A DNA stretch of 64,000 bases from Pseudomonas simiae. Its GTDB lineage: Bacteria; Pseudomonadota; Gammaproteobacteria; Pseudomonadales; Pseudomonadaceae. The translations under genes and the position numbers were made by a program. This document shows, one piece after another, positions 12,388 to 21,486 of this stretch. The first letter of the stretch is position 1, and each line of letters begins with the position of its first letter. Where the stretch lies: the NCBI RefSeq assembly GCF_900111895.1, contig NZ_FOKB01000013.1:41726-105725 (forward strand), in the 5' to 3' direction. Below the pieces are notes generated by a model that did no database searches, was not told where the DNA came from, and saw only the letters and a program-made list of their open reading frames with translations.

Positions 12388-13719
12388 ATGACCGCCACTG
12401 CCGCCCCGCTCGACTTATTGTTGCTGCCTACATGGCTGGTGCCTGTCGAACCCGCTGGCGTGGTGCTCAAGGAACATGGCCTGGGCATTCGCGATGGGCG
12501 CATTGCCTTTATCGGGCCACGGGCGGCAGCGCTCAAGCTGGTGGCCAACGAAGTGCGCGAACTGCCGGGCATGCTGCTCAGCCCCGGCCTGATCAACGCC
12601 CACGGACATGCGGCGATGAGCCTGTTTCGCGGCATGGCCGACGACCTGCCGCTGATGACCTGGCTGGAAAAACACATCTGGCCTGCCGAGGCCAAGTGGG
12701 TCGATGAAGCCTTTGTGCGCGATGGCACCGACCTGGCCATCGCCGAACAGCTCAAGGGCGGCATCACCTGCTTCTCCGACATGTACTTCTACCCCAAAGT
12801 CGCCAGTGACTGCGTGCACAACAGCGGCATCCGCGCGCAGATCGCAATTCCGATCCTCGACTTCCCGATCCCCGGCGCCAGTACGCCCGACGAGGCGATT
12901 CGCCAAGGCGTCGAGCTGTTCGGCGATCTCAAGCACCACCCACGCATCAAGATCACCTTCGGCCCGCACGCGCCTTACACCGTGTGTGATGACAACCTGG
13001 AGAAAATCCGGGTGATCGCCGAAGAGCTGGACGCCGCGATCCACATGCATGTTCACGAAACCGCCTCTGAAGTGCAGCAAGCGGTCGAGCAGACTGGCGA
13101 ACGGCCATTGGCGCGTCTGGGTCGCCTCGGGCTGTTGGGGCCGCGCTTCCAGGCCGTTCATATGACCCAAATCAGCGAGGATGACCTGGCTTTGCTGGTA
13201 GAAAGCAACACCAGCATCGTTCACTGTCCGGAATCCAACCTGAAATTGGCCAGCGGCTTTTGCCCGGTGGAGCGTCTGTGGCAGGCTGGCGTGAACGTGG
13301 CCATCGGCACCGATGGCGCTGCCAGTAACAATGACCTCGACCTGCTGGGCGAAACCCGCACCGCCGCACTGTTGGCCAAGGCCGTCGCCGGCTCGGCCAC
13401 CGCGCTGGATGCCCATCGCGCCTTGCGCATGGCGACGCTCAACGGTGCGCGGGCCATGGGCCTGGAAAGCAAAATTGGCTCGCTGGAGGTCGGCAAGGCG
13501 GCGGATATCGTGGCCTTCGATCTTTCCGGGCTGGCGCAACAACCGATCTACGATCCGGTCTCACAGCTTATATATGCCACCGGACGCGACTGCGTGAAAC
13601 ACCTTTGGGTCGCCGGCAAGCAATTGCTCGACGACCGGCAATTGACCCGCATGGATGAACAACAGTTGACCGCCACGGCCATCGCCTGGGGCCAGCGCAT
13701 CAGCGGGCACCACGAATAA
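12388..13719 (+). CDS. mtaD: Methylthioadenosine / S-adenosylhomocysteine deaminase (TRZ/ATZ family)
   Basis: Amidohydrolase of 443 residues. Metal ligands are visible: INAHGHAAMS (HxH), FGPHAPYTV, HMHVHETASEV and the aspartate of GTDGAASNNDLDLL. In P. aeruginosa the protein at this position (beside mtnA and ubiG) deaminates 5'-methylthioadenosine to methylthioinosine. I infer the same role, since mtnA downstream in the pathway is its divergent neighbour. A guanine- or other-purine-deaminating relative cannot be excluded by sequence reading alone. Confidence 0.9.
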   Translation: MTATAAPLDLLLLPTWLVPVEPAGVVLKEHGLGIRDGRIAFIGPRAAALKLVANEVRELPGMLLSPGLINAHGHAAMSLFRGMADDLPLMTWLEKHIWPAEAKWVDEAFVRDGTDLAIAEQLKGGITCFSDMYFYPKVASDCVHNSGIRAQIAIPILDFPIPGASTPDEAIRQGVELFGDLKHHPRIKITFGPHAPYTVCDDNLEKIRVIAEELDAAIHMHVHETASEVQQAVEQTGERPLARLGRLGLLGPRFQAVHMTQISEDDLALLVESNTSIVHCPESNLKLASGFCPVERLWQAGVNVAIGTDGAASNNDLDLLGETRTAALLAKAVAGSATALDAHRALRMATLNGARAMGLESKIGSLEVGKAADIVAFDLSGLAQQPIYDPVSQLIYATGRDCVKHLWVAGKQLLDDRQLTRMDEQQLTATAIAWGQRISGHHE

Positions 13720-13783
13720 CGAAGGTTTTGAACCCTGAGGTTCAGGACTGACAAACCGATTTATCAGATTTAGAGGATTCACC

Positions 13784-14482
13784 ATGAGCAACGTCGACCA
13801 CGCCGAAATCGCCAAATTCGAAGCCCTGGCTCACCGCTGGTGGGACCGTGAGAGTGAGTTCAAGCCCCTGCACGACATCAACCCGCTGCGGGTCAACTGG
13901 ATTGATGAACGCGTCAACCTGGCCGGCAAGAAGGTGCTGGATGTAGGCTGCGGCGGCGGCATTCTCAGCGAGGCCATGGCGCAGCGCGGCGCCACCGTAA
14001 TGGGCATCGACATGGGCGAAGCGCCCCTGGCCGTGGCCCAGCTGCACCAGCTGGAATCCGGCGTGAACGTGGAATACCGCCAGATCACCGCCGAGGCCCT
14101 GGCCGAAGAGATGCCCGAGCAGTTCGACGTGGTTACCTGCCTGGAAATGCTGGAACACGTACCGGACCCGTCCTCGGTGATCCGCGCCTGCTTCCGCATG
14201 GTCAAGCCGGGGGGCCAGGTGTTCTTCTCCACCATCAACCGCAACCCCAAGGCCTACCTGTTCGCGATCATCGGCGCCGAATACATCATGAAGCTGCTGC
14301 CGCGCGGCACCCATGACTTCAAGAAATTCATCCGCCCGTCCGAGCTGGGTGCCTGGAGCCGCCAGGCCGGGCTGACCGTCAAGGACATCATCGGCCTCAC
14401 CTACAACCCGCTGACCAAGCACTACAAGCTGGCCAACGACGTTGACGTCAACTACATGATCCAGACCCTGCGCGAGGAGTGA
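13784..14482 (+). CDS. ubiG: Ubiquinone biosynthesis O-methyltransferase
   Basis: SAM-dependent enzyme for both O-methylations in ubiquinone synthesis, 232 residues. The SAM-binding motif is VLDVGCGGGILSEAMA; the N-terminus (AKFEALAHRWWDRESEFKPL) is typical UbiG. The mupP gene begins four bases after its stop, so the two are probably one operon. Confidence 0.97.
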   Translation: MSNVDHAEIAKFEALAHRWWDRESEFKPLHDINPLRVNWIDERVNLAGKKVLDVGCGGGILSEAMAQRGATVMGIDMGEAPLAVAQLHQLESGVNVEYRQITAEALAEEMPEQFDVVTCLEMLEHVPDPSSVIRACFRMVKPGGQVFFSTINRNPKAYLFAIIGAEYIMKLLPRGTHDFKKFIRPSELGAWSRQAGLTVKDIIGLTYNPLTKHYKLANDVDVNYMIQTLREE

Positions 14483-14486
14483 GCCT

Positions 14487-15158
14487 GTGAAGTTGCGAGC
14501 GGTTCTCTTCGACATGGACGGTACCCTGCTGGATACCGCGCCGGACTTTATCGCCATCTGCCAGGCCATGCGCGCCGACCGCGACCTGGCGCCGATCAAC
14601 CCCCAGCACATCCGCGATGAAATCTCCGGCGGTGCGCGGGCGATGGTGGCCGTGACCTTCTCGATGGACCCGGAATCTCCAGGCTTTGAAGAACTGCGCC
14701 AGGAATTCCTCGAACGCTACCTTGTGGGCTGCGCGGTCCACAGCAAACTGTTCGACGGCATGGCCGAGCTGCTGGAGGACATCGAGAAGTCCAAGCTGAT
14801 CTGGGGCGTGGTGACCAACAAGCCACTGCGCTTTGCCGAGCCGATCATGCAGCAACTGGGCCTGGCCGAGCGCTCGGCGCTGCTGATCTGCCCGGATCAC
14901 GTGAAGAACAGCAAGCCGGACCCGGAGCCGATGATCCTGGCGTGCAAGATGCTCGACCTGGACCCGGCCAGCGTGCTGTTCGTGGGTGATGACCTGCGCG
15001 ATATCGAATCCGGCCGCGACGCCGGCACGCGCACTGCAGCGGTCACCTACGGCTACATCCACCCGGACGACAACCCACGCCATTGGGGCGCCGATGTGGT
15101 GGTGGATCACCCGTTGGAACTGCGCAAGGTATTGGATAACGCGCTGTGCAGCTGCTAA
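14487..15158 (+). CDS. mupP: N-acetylmuramic acid 6-phosphate phosphatase (HAD family)
   Basis: 223 residues from a GTG at 14487. It is a HAD hydrolase with the nucleophile motif FDMDGTLLDT, lysine in NSKPDPEPM and acidic VGDDLRDIESGRDAG. Older annotations call it phosphoglycolate phosphatase. In Pseudomonas the gene immediately after ubiG was shown to be MupP of the anabolic peptidoglycan-recycling path that bypasses fosfomycin-sensitive MurA. The assignment rests on position and family. Confidence 0.88.
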   Translation: MKLRAVLFDMDGTLLDTAPDFIAICQAMRADRDLAPINPQHIRDEISGGARAMVAVTFSMDPESPGFEELRQEFLERYLVGCAVHSKLFDGMAELLEDIEKSKLIWGVVTNKPLRFAEPIMQQLGLAERSALLICPDHVKNSKPDPEPMILACKMLDLDPASVLFVGDDLRDIESGRDAGTRTAAVTYGYIHPDDNPRHWGADVVVDHPLELRKVLDNALCSC

Positions 15159-15190
15159 TTGTTTGCCGCCCCTGCAAACACTGAGGTCAA

Positions 15191-15280
15191 TGTGGGAGCT
15201 GGCTTGCCTGCGATAGCGCAGTGTCAGCCAGCACATATGCCAGCTTACAGACCGCTATCGCAGGCAAGCCAGCTCCCACA
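15191..15280. repeat. REP hairpin pair
   Basis: TGTGGGAGCTGGCTTGCCTG facing CAGGCAAGCCAGCTCCCACA, same family as at 7951, between mupP and the yciK-like gene. Confidence 0.85.
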
Positions 15281-15335
15281 GGAATTGGATTCCACATTGA
15301 GAGCTGTATCACCTTGAATTTTGTCGAGGCTATTT

Positions 15336-16076
15336 ATGTTTGATTACTCCGCACGTCCAGAACTGCTCAAAGGCCGGGTGATCCTGGTGACCGGTGCCGG
15401 TCGCGGGATCGGCGCGGCGGCGGCGAAAACCTATGCCGCCCATGGTGCCACGGTGCTGTTGCTGGGCAAGACCGAAGCCAACCTGGCCCAGGTGTATGAC
15501 GAAATCGAAGCGGCGGGCCAGCCGCAACCGGTGGTGATCCCGTTCAACCTGGAGACCGCCCTGCCCCATCAGTACGATGAACTGGCCGCGATGATCGAAA
15601 AGGAATTCGGCCACCTCGACGGCCTGCTGCACAACGCCTCGATCATCGGCCCACGCACGCCGATCGAGCAATTGTCCGGCGAGAATTTCATGCGCGTGAT
15701 GCACGTGAACGTCAACGCGATGTTCATGTTGACCAGCACGCTGCTGCCGCTGCTCAAGTTGTCCCAGGATGCGTCGGTGGTGTTCACTTCCAGCAGTGTC
15801 GGGCGCAAGGGTCGGGCTTACTGGGGCGCCTATGGTGTGTCGAAGTTTGCCACCGAAGGCTTGATGCAAACCCTGGCCGATGAACTGGAGGATGTGGCCG
15901 CGGTACGCGCCAACAGCATCAACCCCGGCGGCACTCGCACCAGCATGCGGGCCCAGGCGTATCCGGGGGAAAACCCGATGGAAAGGCCGGCGCCGGAAGA
16001 GATCATGCCGGTGTACCTGTACCTGATGGGGCCGGACAGTACCGGCATCAATGGGCAGGCGTTTGACGCGCAGTAA
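15336..16076 (+). CDS. yciK: YciK-family short-chain dehydrogenase
   Basis: NAD(P)-binding oxidoreductase of 246 residues. Rossmann glycines are in TGAGRGIGAAAA and the catalytic pair in YGVSKFA. I preferred the ATG at 15336 (MFDYSARPELLKG) over a TTG 15 bases upstream because it matches the family N-terminus. The substrate is unknown. It follows ubiG-mupP in the conserved Pseudomonas order. Confidence 0.88.
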   Translation: MFDYSARPELLKGRVILVTGAGRGIGAAAAKTYAAHGATVLLLGKTEANLAQVYDEIEAAGQPQPVVIPFNLETALPHQYDELAAMIEKEFGHLDGLLHNASIIGPRTPIEQLSGENFMRVMHVNVNAMFMLTSTLLPLLKLSQDASVVFTSSSVGRKGRAYWGAYGVSKFATEGLMQTLADELEDVAAVRANSINPGGTRTSMRAQAYPGENPMERPAPEEIMPVYLYLMGPDSTGINGQAFDAQ

Positions 16077-16099
16077 CAACTGACACAACCGGAACTAAA

Positions 16100-16189
16100 T
16101 GTGGGAGGGGGCTTGCCCCCGATTGCAGGGTGTCAGTCACTGTATCTGTGATTGACCCACCGCTATCGGGGGCAAGCCCCCTCCCACAT
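16100..16189. repeat. REP hairpin pair (GGGGGCTTGCCCCC subtype)
   Basis: TGTGGGAGGGGGCTTGCCCC and its inverse GGGGCAAGCCCCCTCCCACA. This is a distinct core sequence from the GCTGGCTTGCCTGC type elsewhere in the window. Confidence 0.85.
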
Positions 16190-16213
16190 TTGTATTGCGG
16201 TGTTCTCTGGCTC

Positions 16214-17728
16214 TTAGTTCTTCACTACTTCCTCAAGGGTGAAGCGCCCCAACGGGTTCTGCAGGAAGTTGCTCACGTTCTTGCGTGAGATGTTGATGTA
16301 GGGGCTGTAGTACAGGTCGATCCAGTTCACATCCTGTTTCGCCAGTTTCTGCAGTTCCACATACATCTGCTCACGCTTGACCGGGTCAGCCTCGATGCGT
16401 GCTTGCGCCACCAGTGCCTTGACCTTGTCGTTCTTGTAACGGGTCATGTAGTTCTGGTTGGTGTCGTGGCCCAGCACGAAGGTGGTCTTCTGGTCCGGGT
16501 CGAGGATGTCGTTGGTCCAGTACATCACCGAAATATCGTACTCACCGTCCACCAGCATCTGCCAGCTCTGGGTCGGGTCGACCTTTTGCAGGTTGGCAGT
16601 CACGCCGACCTTCGCCAATTGATCCTTGATGATCACCGCAATCTGCTCGTCGGCTTCGTTGCCGGCATTGACCACGTAGTTGAGCTTCAAGTCCTTGGCA
16701 CCGGCCTGCTCCAGCAGCTTCTTGGCGGCGGTCGGGTCGTACGGGCGTTGCAGGTTGTTGGCGTAGTGGTACAGCGAGCCCTTTGGAATGTAGGAATAAG
16801 CCACGGTGCCTTGACCGTAAGTGGCGGTCTTCACCAGCGATTGTTTGTCGATGGCCATGTCCAGTGCCTGACGTACTTCTGGCTTGGCCAGCAGGCCATG
16901 CTCGTGGTTGATCAGCAGGTGATCTTCACGGGTGGACGGGTCGGCATGGATCACCACGTTCTTGTCTTTCTTCAGCTCTTCAACCCGCGAGAACGGTACG
17001 AAGATCGCCGTGTCCAGCTCGTTGTTCTGCACCATGCGCATGCGCGTATTGTCGTCGGTGACGGAGACCCACTCCACGCCATCCAGGCTCACGTTCTTGG
17101 CCTGCCAGAAGTTCGGGTTCTTTTTCAGGATGACGCGATCACCCTTGCGCCACTCGTCCACGGTAAACGCGCCGGAGGTCACGGGGTTTTCCGAGTAGGC
17201 GTCTTCGCCCATCTTGGTCATGGCTTTTTCCGACAGGATCGACACCGTCGGCGACGCCAGTTGCGAGAGAAAGGCCACAGCCGGGGTCTTCAGGGTGACC
17301 ACCAGGGTTTTCGGATCTGACGCCTTGGCCGTGTTGATCAGGTTGAAAGGGTCTGCCCACAGCGAGGCTTTGTTGTCGCGGATGCGCAGCAGGCTGAACG
17401 CTGCATCGTCGGCGGTGATCGCCGAACCGTCGGAGAACTTCGCATCACGCAGCTTGAAGGTGTAGGTCAGGCCATCCTTGGAAATGTCCCAGCTTTCTGC
17501 CAGGCCCGGCTCCATCTTGGTGCCCAGGTTATCGACGCGCACCAGGGTGTCGTAGACGTTGGCGAAGACCCAGGTGTCGCGGTTTTGCGCGCTTTTGATC
17601 GGGTCGAACGTGGTGCTGTCCTCACGGCAGCCGATGGTCAGTACACCGGCGGCTTGCGCCAGGCCGGCAGTCAGGGACCATGCGGTCAATGTAGCGGCGG
17701 CGAGCAACTTCAAGTGGCGCGATTGCAT
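16214..17728 (-). CDS. ABC transporter periplasmic solute-binding protein (peptide/opine family 5)
   Basis: 504 residues with a Sec signal peptide (MQSRHLKLLAAATLTAWSLTAGLAQA) and no lipobox. The SBP family 5 signature region is NVYDTLVRVD...PGLAESWDIS. It is the last gene of a six-gene minus-strand unit after two ATPases, two permeases and a hydrolase. Position beside a LuxR solo and pipA suggests it binds the small peptide or amide imported by the PipR-linked transporter known in other Pseudomonas; the ligand itself is not shown by the sequence. Confidence 0.9.
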   Translation of the reverse strand: MQSRHLKLLAAATLTAWSLTAGLAQAAGVLTIGCREDSTTFDPIKSAQNRDTWVFANVYDTLVRVDNLGTKMEPGLAESWDISKDGLTYTFKLRDAKFSDGSAITADDAAFSLLRIRDNKASLWADPFNLINTAKASDPKTLVVTLKTPAVAFLSQLASPTVSILSEKAMTKMGEDAYSENPVTSGAFTVDEWRKGDRVILKKNPNFWQAKNVSLDGVEWVSVTDDNTRMRMVQNNELDTAIFVPFSRVEELKKDKNVVIHADPSTREDHLLINHEHGLLAKPEVRQALDMAIDKQSLVKTATYGQGTVAYSYIPKGSLYHYANNLQRPYDPTAAKKLLEQAGAKDLKLNYVVNAGNEADEQIAVIIKDQLAKVGVTANLQKVDPTQSWQMLVDGEYDISVMYWTNDILDPDQKTTFVLGHDTNQNYMTRYKNDKVKALVAQARIEADPVKREQMYVELQKLAKQDVNWIDLYYSPYINISRKNVSNFLQNPLGRFTLEEVVKN

Positions 17729-17760
17729 ATCACAACTCCTTGTTAATGAATGGCAGAGGG

Positions 17761-18732
17761 TTAAAGCAAAGGTTCTTCAAGCACGCAACTGTACCGATGC
17801 TCGTGCAGGAAATGCGTCGGCGGCAACACCACGGAACACATGGTCCGGGCATGCCGACAACGTGGGTGAAAGGCGCAGCCTGTAGGCAAGTTCAGCGGGC
17901 TCGGGGGCTCACCCGGCAAGGGCTCTGTCGGCAACGGCCGATGCGGATCGATCTCGGGAATCGCCTGGATCAACGCCGCCGTGTACGGATGGCGTGGCGC
18001 CGTGAAGACCGACTCCACCGGCCCCTCCTCAACGATCTTGCCCAGGTACATCACCGCCACGCGATCGCACAGGCGACGCACGATAGCCAGGTCATGGGCG
18101 ATGAACAGGATCGCCAGGTGCATGCGCTGCTGCAGTTCCAGCAACAGATTGATGATCTGGCCCTGGATCGACACGTCCAGCGCCGCCACGCACTCGTCGG
18201 CGATGATCAGGCGCGGCTCCACCGCCAAGGCCCGGGCGATGCCGACGCGCTGGCACTGACCGCCGCTGAGTGAGCCGGGTTTACGACTGGCCAATTCGGG
18301 CCGCAGGCCGACCAGATCGAGTAGTTCATTGACGCGATCTGATATCCGCTCCGGCGCAACCTTGCGTTGCACGCGTAGTACTTCGGCAATCGTTTCGCCG
18401 ATGGTATGCCGCGGGTTCAGTGCGGCGTACGGGTCCTGGAAGATCATTGCGGTTTCATGGCGCAGCCGGGTGATGTCGATGGCGCTGCCGTGGGCCATGT
18501 CGATGCCATCAAACAGCACCTGTCCGGCGCTGATCGGGTTGAGGTGCAAAATGGCGCGGCCCAAGGTGCTTTTACCGCTGCCGGACTCACCGACCAACCC
18601 GAGGGTTTCACCCGCCGCCAAGCTCAGCGATACACCGTTCACCGCCCTCACCCACTGTTTGTTCAAGCCGAACAAGCCGGTGCCGGACGCGGCGAACTTC
18701 ACCTCAAGGTCCTTGATCTGCAACAGGCTCAT
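17761..18732 (-). CDS. Peptide ABC transporter ATPase, DppF/OppF type
   Basis: 323 residues from the ATG at 18730-18732 (MSLLQIKDLEVKF); a longer frame upstream is shadow of the preceding gene. Walker A is GESGSGKSTLGRAI, the signature is LSGGQCQRVGIARAL, and Walker B is LIIADECVAALD, where cysteine replaces the usual proline after DE. The oligopeptide-family C-terminus (GCAFHPRCRHA) is present. It overlaps the previous ATPase gene by four bases (ATGA). Confidence 0.93.
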   Translation of the reverse strand: MSLLQIKDLEVKFAASGTGLFGLNKQWVRAVNGVSLSLAAGETLGLVGESGSGKSTLGRAILHLNPISAGQVLFDGIDMAHGSAIDITRLRHETAMIFQDPYAALNPRHTIGETIAEVLRVQRKVAPERISDRVNELLDLVGLRPELASRKPGSLSGGQCQRVGIARALAVEPRLIIADECVAALDVSIQGQIINLLLELQQRMHLAILFIAHDLAIVRRLCDRVAVMYLGKIVEEGPVESVFTAPRHPYTAALIQAIPEIDPHRPLPTEPLPGEPPSPLNLPTGCAFHPRCRHARTMCSVVLPPTHFLHEHRYSCVLEEPLL

Positions 18733-19685
18733 GGCTGCGCTCCCAACGGGTAATGACAGGCGACTCGCTGGCCTTCCGGCAGCACTTCGGTGCACAAGGC
18801 CCCGACTTGCGGGCAGCGCGGGTTGAACCGGCAGCCGGCAGGCAAGGCGTCCAGCAGCGGCGGCTGCCCGGGAATCGTGCGCAGCAAAGCGTGGCCGCTG
18901 CTGTGAGCAGGTTGGCAGTCGATCAAGCCGGCGGTGTACGGGTGCTGCGGTTGCGCCAGCACATCGTATTTGCTGCCGTGCTCGCACAGGCACCCCGCGT
19001 ACATCACGGCGATGGCGTCACAGGTTTGCGCAACCACGCCAAGGTCGTGGGTAATCATGATGATCGACAGGCCACGCTGGTCGCGCAGTTCCAGCAACAG
19101 CCGCAGGATTTGCGCCTGCACCGTCACATCCAGCGCCGTGGTCGGCTCGTCAGCGATCAGCACTTTCGGGTTGCAGCCCAAGGCGACTGCGATCATCGCG
19201 CGCTGGCGCATGCCGCCGGAAAACTCTTGGGGGTAGTTGTCGACCCGCGCCTGGGGATCGGGGATGCCCACTTGGCGCAGTACCTCGATGGCCTGCAGGC
19301 GCGCGTCTTTTTTCGACGCACCTTGATGCAGGCGGATGCCCTCGGCAATCTGCTCGCCGATGCGCATCAGCGGGTCGAGGTGGCTGCTGGGGTTCTGGAA
19401 AATCATGCCCAACTGACCGCCACGCACCGCCCGCATGCCAGCGTCATCCAATGACAGCAGGTCCTGGCCGCCCAGCCGGACCGCACCGCCTTGCACGCGC
19501 AGGTTGGGCGATGGCAGCAGGCGCATCAAACCGCGACAGGCCATGGTCTTGCCCGAGCCGCTTTCCCCCACCAGCCCGAGGATCTCACCCTCGGCCAAAT
19601 CGAAAGACACGCGATCGACCAAGGTCACATCACGCCCTGCGTTGTTGGCAATCACACTGAGGTCGCGCACTTGCAACAGGCTCAT
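18729..19685 (-). CDS. Peptide ABC transporter ATPase, DppD/OppD type
   Basis: 318 residues starting MSLLQVRDLSVI. Walker A GESGSGKTMACRGL, signature FSGGMRQRAMIAVAL, Walker B VLIADEPTTALDVT, and a C-terminal GCRFNPRCPQ motif of the oligopeptide group. It overlaps the permease upstream and the ATPase downstream by four bases each, a tightly coupled operon. Confidence 0.94.
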   Translation of the reverse strand: MSLLQVRDLSVIANNAGRDVTLVDRVSFDLAEGEILGLVGESGSGKTMACRGLMRLLPSPNLRVQGGAVRLGGQDLLSLDDAGMRAVRGGQLGMIFQNPSSHLDPLMRIGEQIAEGIRLHQGASKKDARLQAIEVLRQVGIPDPQARVDNYPQEFSGGMRQRAMIAVALGCNPKVLIADEPTTALDVTVQAQILRLLLELRDQRGLSIIMITHDLGVVAQTCDAIAVMYAGCLCEHGSKYDVLAQPQHPYTAGLIDCQPAHSSGHALLRTIPGQPPLLDALPAGCRFNPRCPQVGALCTEVLPEGQRVACHYPLGAQP

Positions 19686-20539
19686 GAGCGATCCCCCAAC
19701 ACTTGCGCCACGCCATCGGCGAGCAGGCTGAACCCCATGGCCAAGGTCACGATGGCCAGCCCCGGAAAGGTGCAGATCCACCAGGCAGTGGTGATGAAGG
19801 CCTGTCCTTCGGCCACCATCGTGCCCCATTCGGCGGTCGGCGGTTGCACGCCCAGGCCCAGGTAACTCACGGCGGCGCCATTGAGCAGCACCAACACCGC
19901 GTCCGACATGGAAAACACGATGGAGCCGAACATCGCATTGGGCAGCAGGTGCCGGAACAGAATCCGCCCATGGCCAAAGCCCAGGCTTTTGGCGGCCAGG
20001 GCAAAGTCGCTTTCCTTGAGCACCAGGATCTGCGAGCGGATAAGCCGCGCGTAGGACACCCAGCCCACCAAGGCCATGGCGATGTAGAAGCTCTTCAAGC
20101 CTGGGCCGAGAATGGCCATGATCGCCAGCATCAGCACCAGGAACGGGAAGGCCAGGATCACATCGATCACACGCATGCAGACACTGTCGAAACGCCCGCC
20201 GATGTAACCGGAGACCGCGCCGATGAAGGTGCCGATCATGAACGGGAAGATCACCCCGACGATGGCTAACTGGAGGTCTATACGCGCGCCCCAGATAACC
20301 CTCGAAAGAATGTCCCTTCCGTAGTTATCGGTGCCAAATGGATGAGCAAGGCTGGGGCCGAGCAAACTGAAATCGGTGTTCTGCGCAATCGGGTCATATG
20401 GCGCGATCCACGGTGCAAACAGCGCAAGCACCAGCCATGCCAGCAGAATCAACAAACCCCACGCAGCCGTCAGCCGGCCATTGCGCAAACCAAAGCGCAG
20501 GCGCAAGCGCCAAGGGGCAATCAACGGACGACTGCTCAT
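19682..20539 (-). CDS. Peptide ABC transporter permease, DppC type
   Basis: 285 residues with about six hydrophobic spans (for example LLILLAWLVLALFAPWIAPY near the N-terminus) and the EAA-type cytoplasmic loop AAKSLGFGHGRILFRHLLPN. The N-terminal sequence APYDPIAQNTDFSLLGPS and FGTDNYGRDILSR are typical of DppC/OppC proteins. It overlaps both neighbours by four bases. Confidence 0.94.
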   Translation of the reverse strand: MSSRPLIAPWRLRLRFGLRNGRLTAAWGLLILLAWLVLALFAPWIAPYDPIAQNTDFSLLGPSLAHPFGTDNYGRDILSRVIWGARIDLQLAIVGVIFPFMIGTFIGAVSGYIGGRFDSVCMRVIDVILAFPFLVLMLAIMAILGPGLKSFYIAMALVGWVSYARLIRSQILVLKESDFALAAKSLGFGHGRILFRHLLPNAMFGSIVFSMSDAVLVLLNGAAVSYLGLGVQPPTAEWGTMVAEGQAFITTAWWICTFPGLAIVTLAMGFSLLADGVAQVLGDRS

Positions 20540-21483
20540 TGCATCTTCACTCGCGGGTCGAGGGCCACGGTCACGACGTCAGCGATGAAGTTGACGATCA
20601 CCGTCGCGCAAGCTAGCACCATGGCCACGCCCTGCACCACCATGTAATCGCGGGTGAAGATCCCGCGTACCAACAATTGGCCGATGCCGGGGATGGCGAA
20701 CAGGCTTTCGATCACCACCGTGCCGCTGATCAGCCAACCGATGTTCACCGCCAGCAGATTGACCGCCGGCACCAGGGAATTGGGTAGCACATGACGGCGA
20801 AACACTGCGGCTTCCAACAACCCACGCGCCCGGGCGGCGGTCACGTGGTCGGCCTGTAGTTCCATCAACATGCTCGCCCGCAAGTTGCGCACCAGCACCG
20901 CCGACAACGCCAGGGCAATCGTCAGGCATGGCAGCACCATGTGATGCGCTTTATCCAACCAGGTCCGGCCGTAACCGGATACCGGAAACAGGCCCCACTG
21001 CACACTCAGCAACAGGATCAGCATCAAGCCCAGCCAGAACGCCGGCATGCCAAGGCCAACCGTGGTGAACACGCGAATCAGGTTATCCGCCCAGCCACCC
21101 TTGTTGCGTGCGGCGAAGGTCGCCAACGGCACGGCGATCAGCAGCGCCAGCACCACACTGCCGAGCACCAGTACCAGGGTGGGTTCAATACGCGTGACGA
21201 TCAGCTTGAGCGCATCGACCTTGTACAGCAGCGATTGGCCAAGGTCGCCCTTGAGCAGGTTCTTCAGAAAGTAGAAATATTGCAGCCACAACGGCTGGTC
21301 GAGGCCGTACTGGGCGCGGATTTTCAGCAAAGCGTCCGGCGTGCTGCGCGAACCCAGCAAAGCACGCGCCGGGTCGCCGGGAATCGAGCGCACCAGCACA
21401 AAGGTGATCAGGCTGATGCCAAACAGCACCGGCAGCAATTGCAGCGGCCGGTACAAGACAAAACGGTAGCGCGCCAGGTTCAT
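20536..21483 (-). CDS. Peptide ABC transporter permease, DppB type
   Basis: 315 residues, six predicted membrane segments starting LLPVLFGISLITFVLVRSIP. Family motifs are PGDPARALLG and the EAA loop TAARARGLLEAAVFRRHVLPN. It begins three bases after the stop of the hydrolase gene, so it is the second cistron of the unit. Confidence 0.94.
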   Translation of the reverse strand: MNLARYRFVLYRPLQLLPVLFGISLITFVLVRSIPGDPARALLGSRSTPDALLKIRAQYGLDQPLWLQYFYFLKNLLKGDLGQSLLYKVDALKLIVTRIEPTLVLVLGSVVLALLIAVPLATFAARNKGGWADNLIRVFTTVGLGMPAFWLGLMLILLLSVQWGLFPVSGYGRTWLDKAHHMVLPCLTIALALSAVLVRNLRASMLMELQADHVTAARARGLLEAAVFRRHVLPNSLVPAVNLLAVNIGWLISGTVVIESLFAIPGIGQLLVRGIFTRDYMVVQGVAMVLACATVIVNFIADVVTVALDPRVKMQ

Positions 21484-21486
21484 CCG

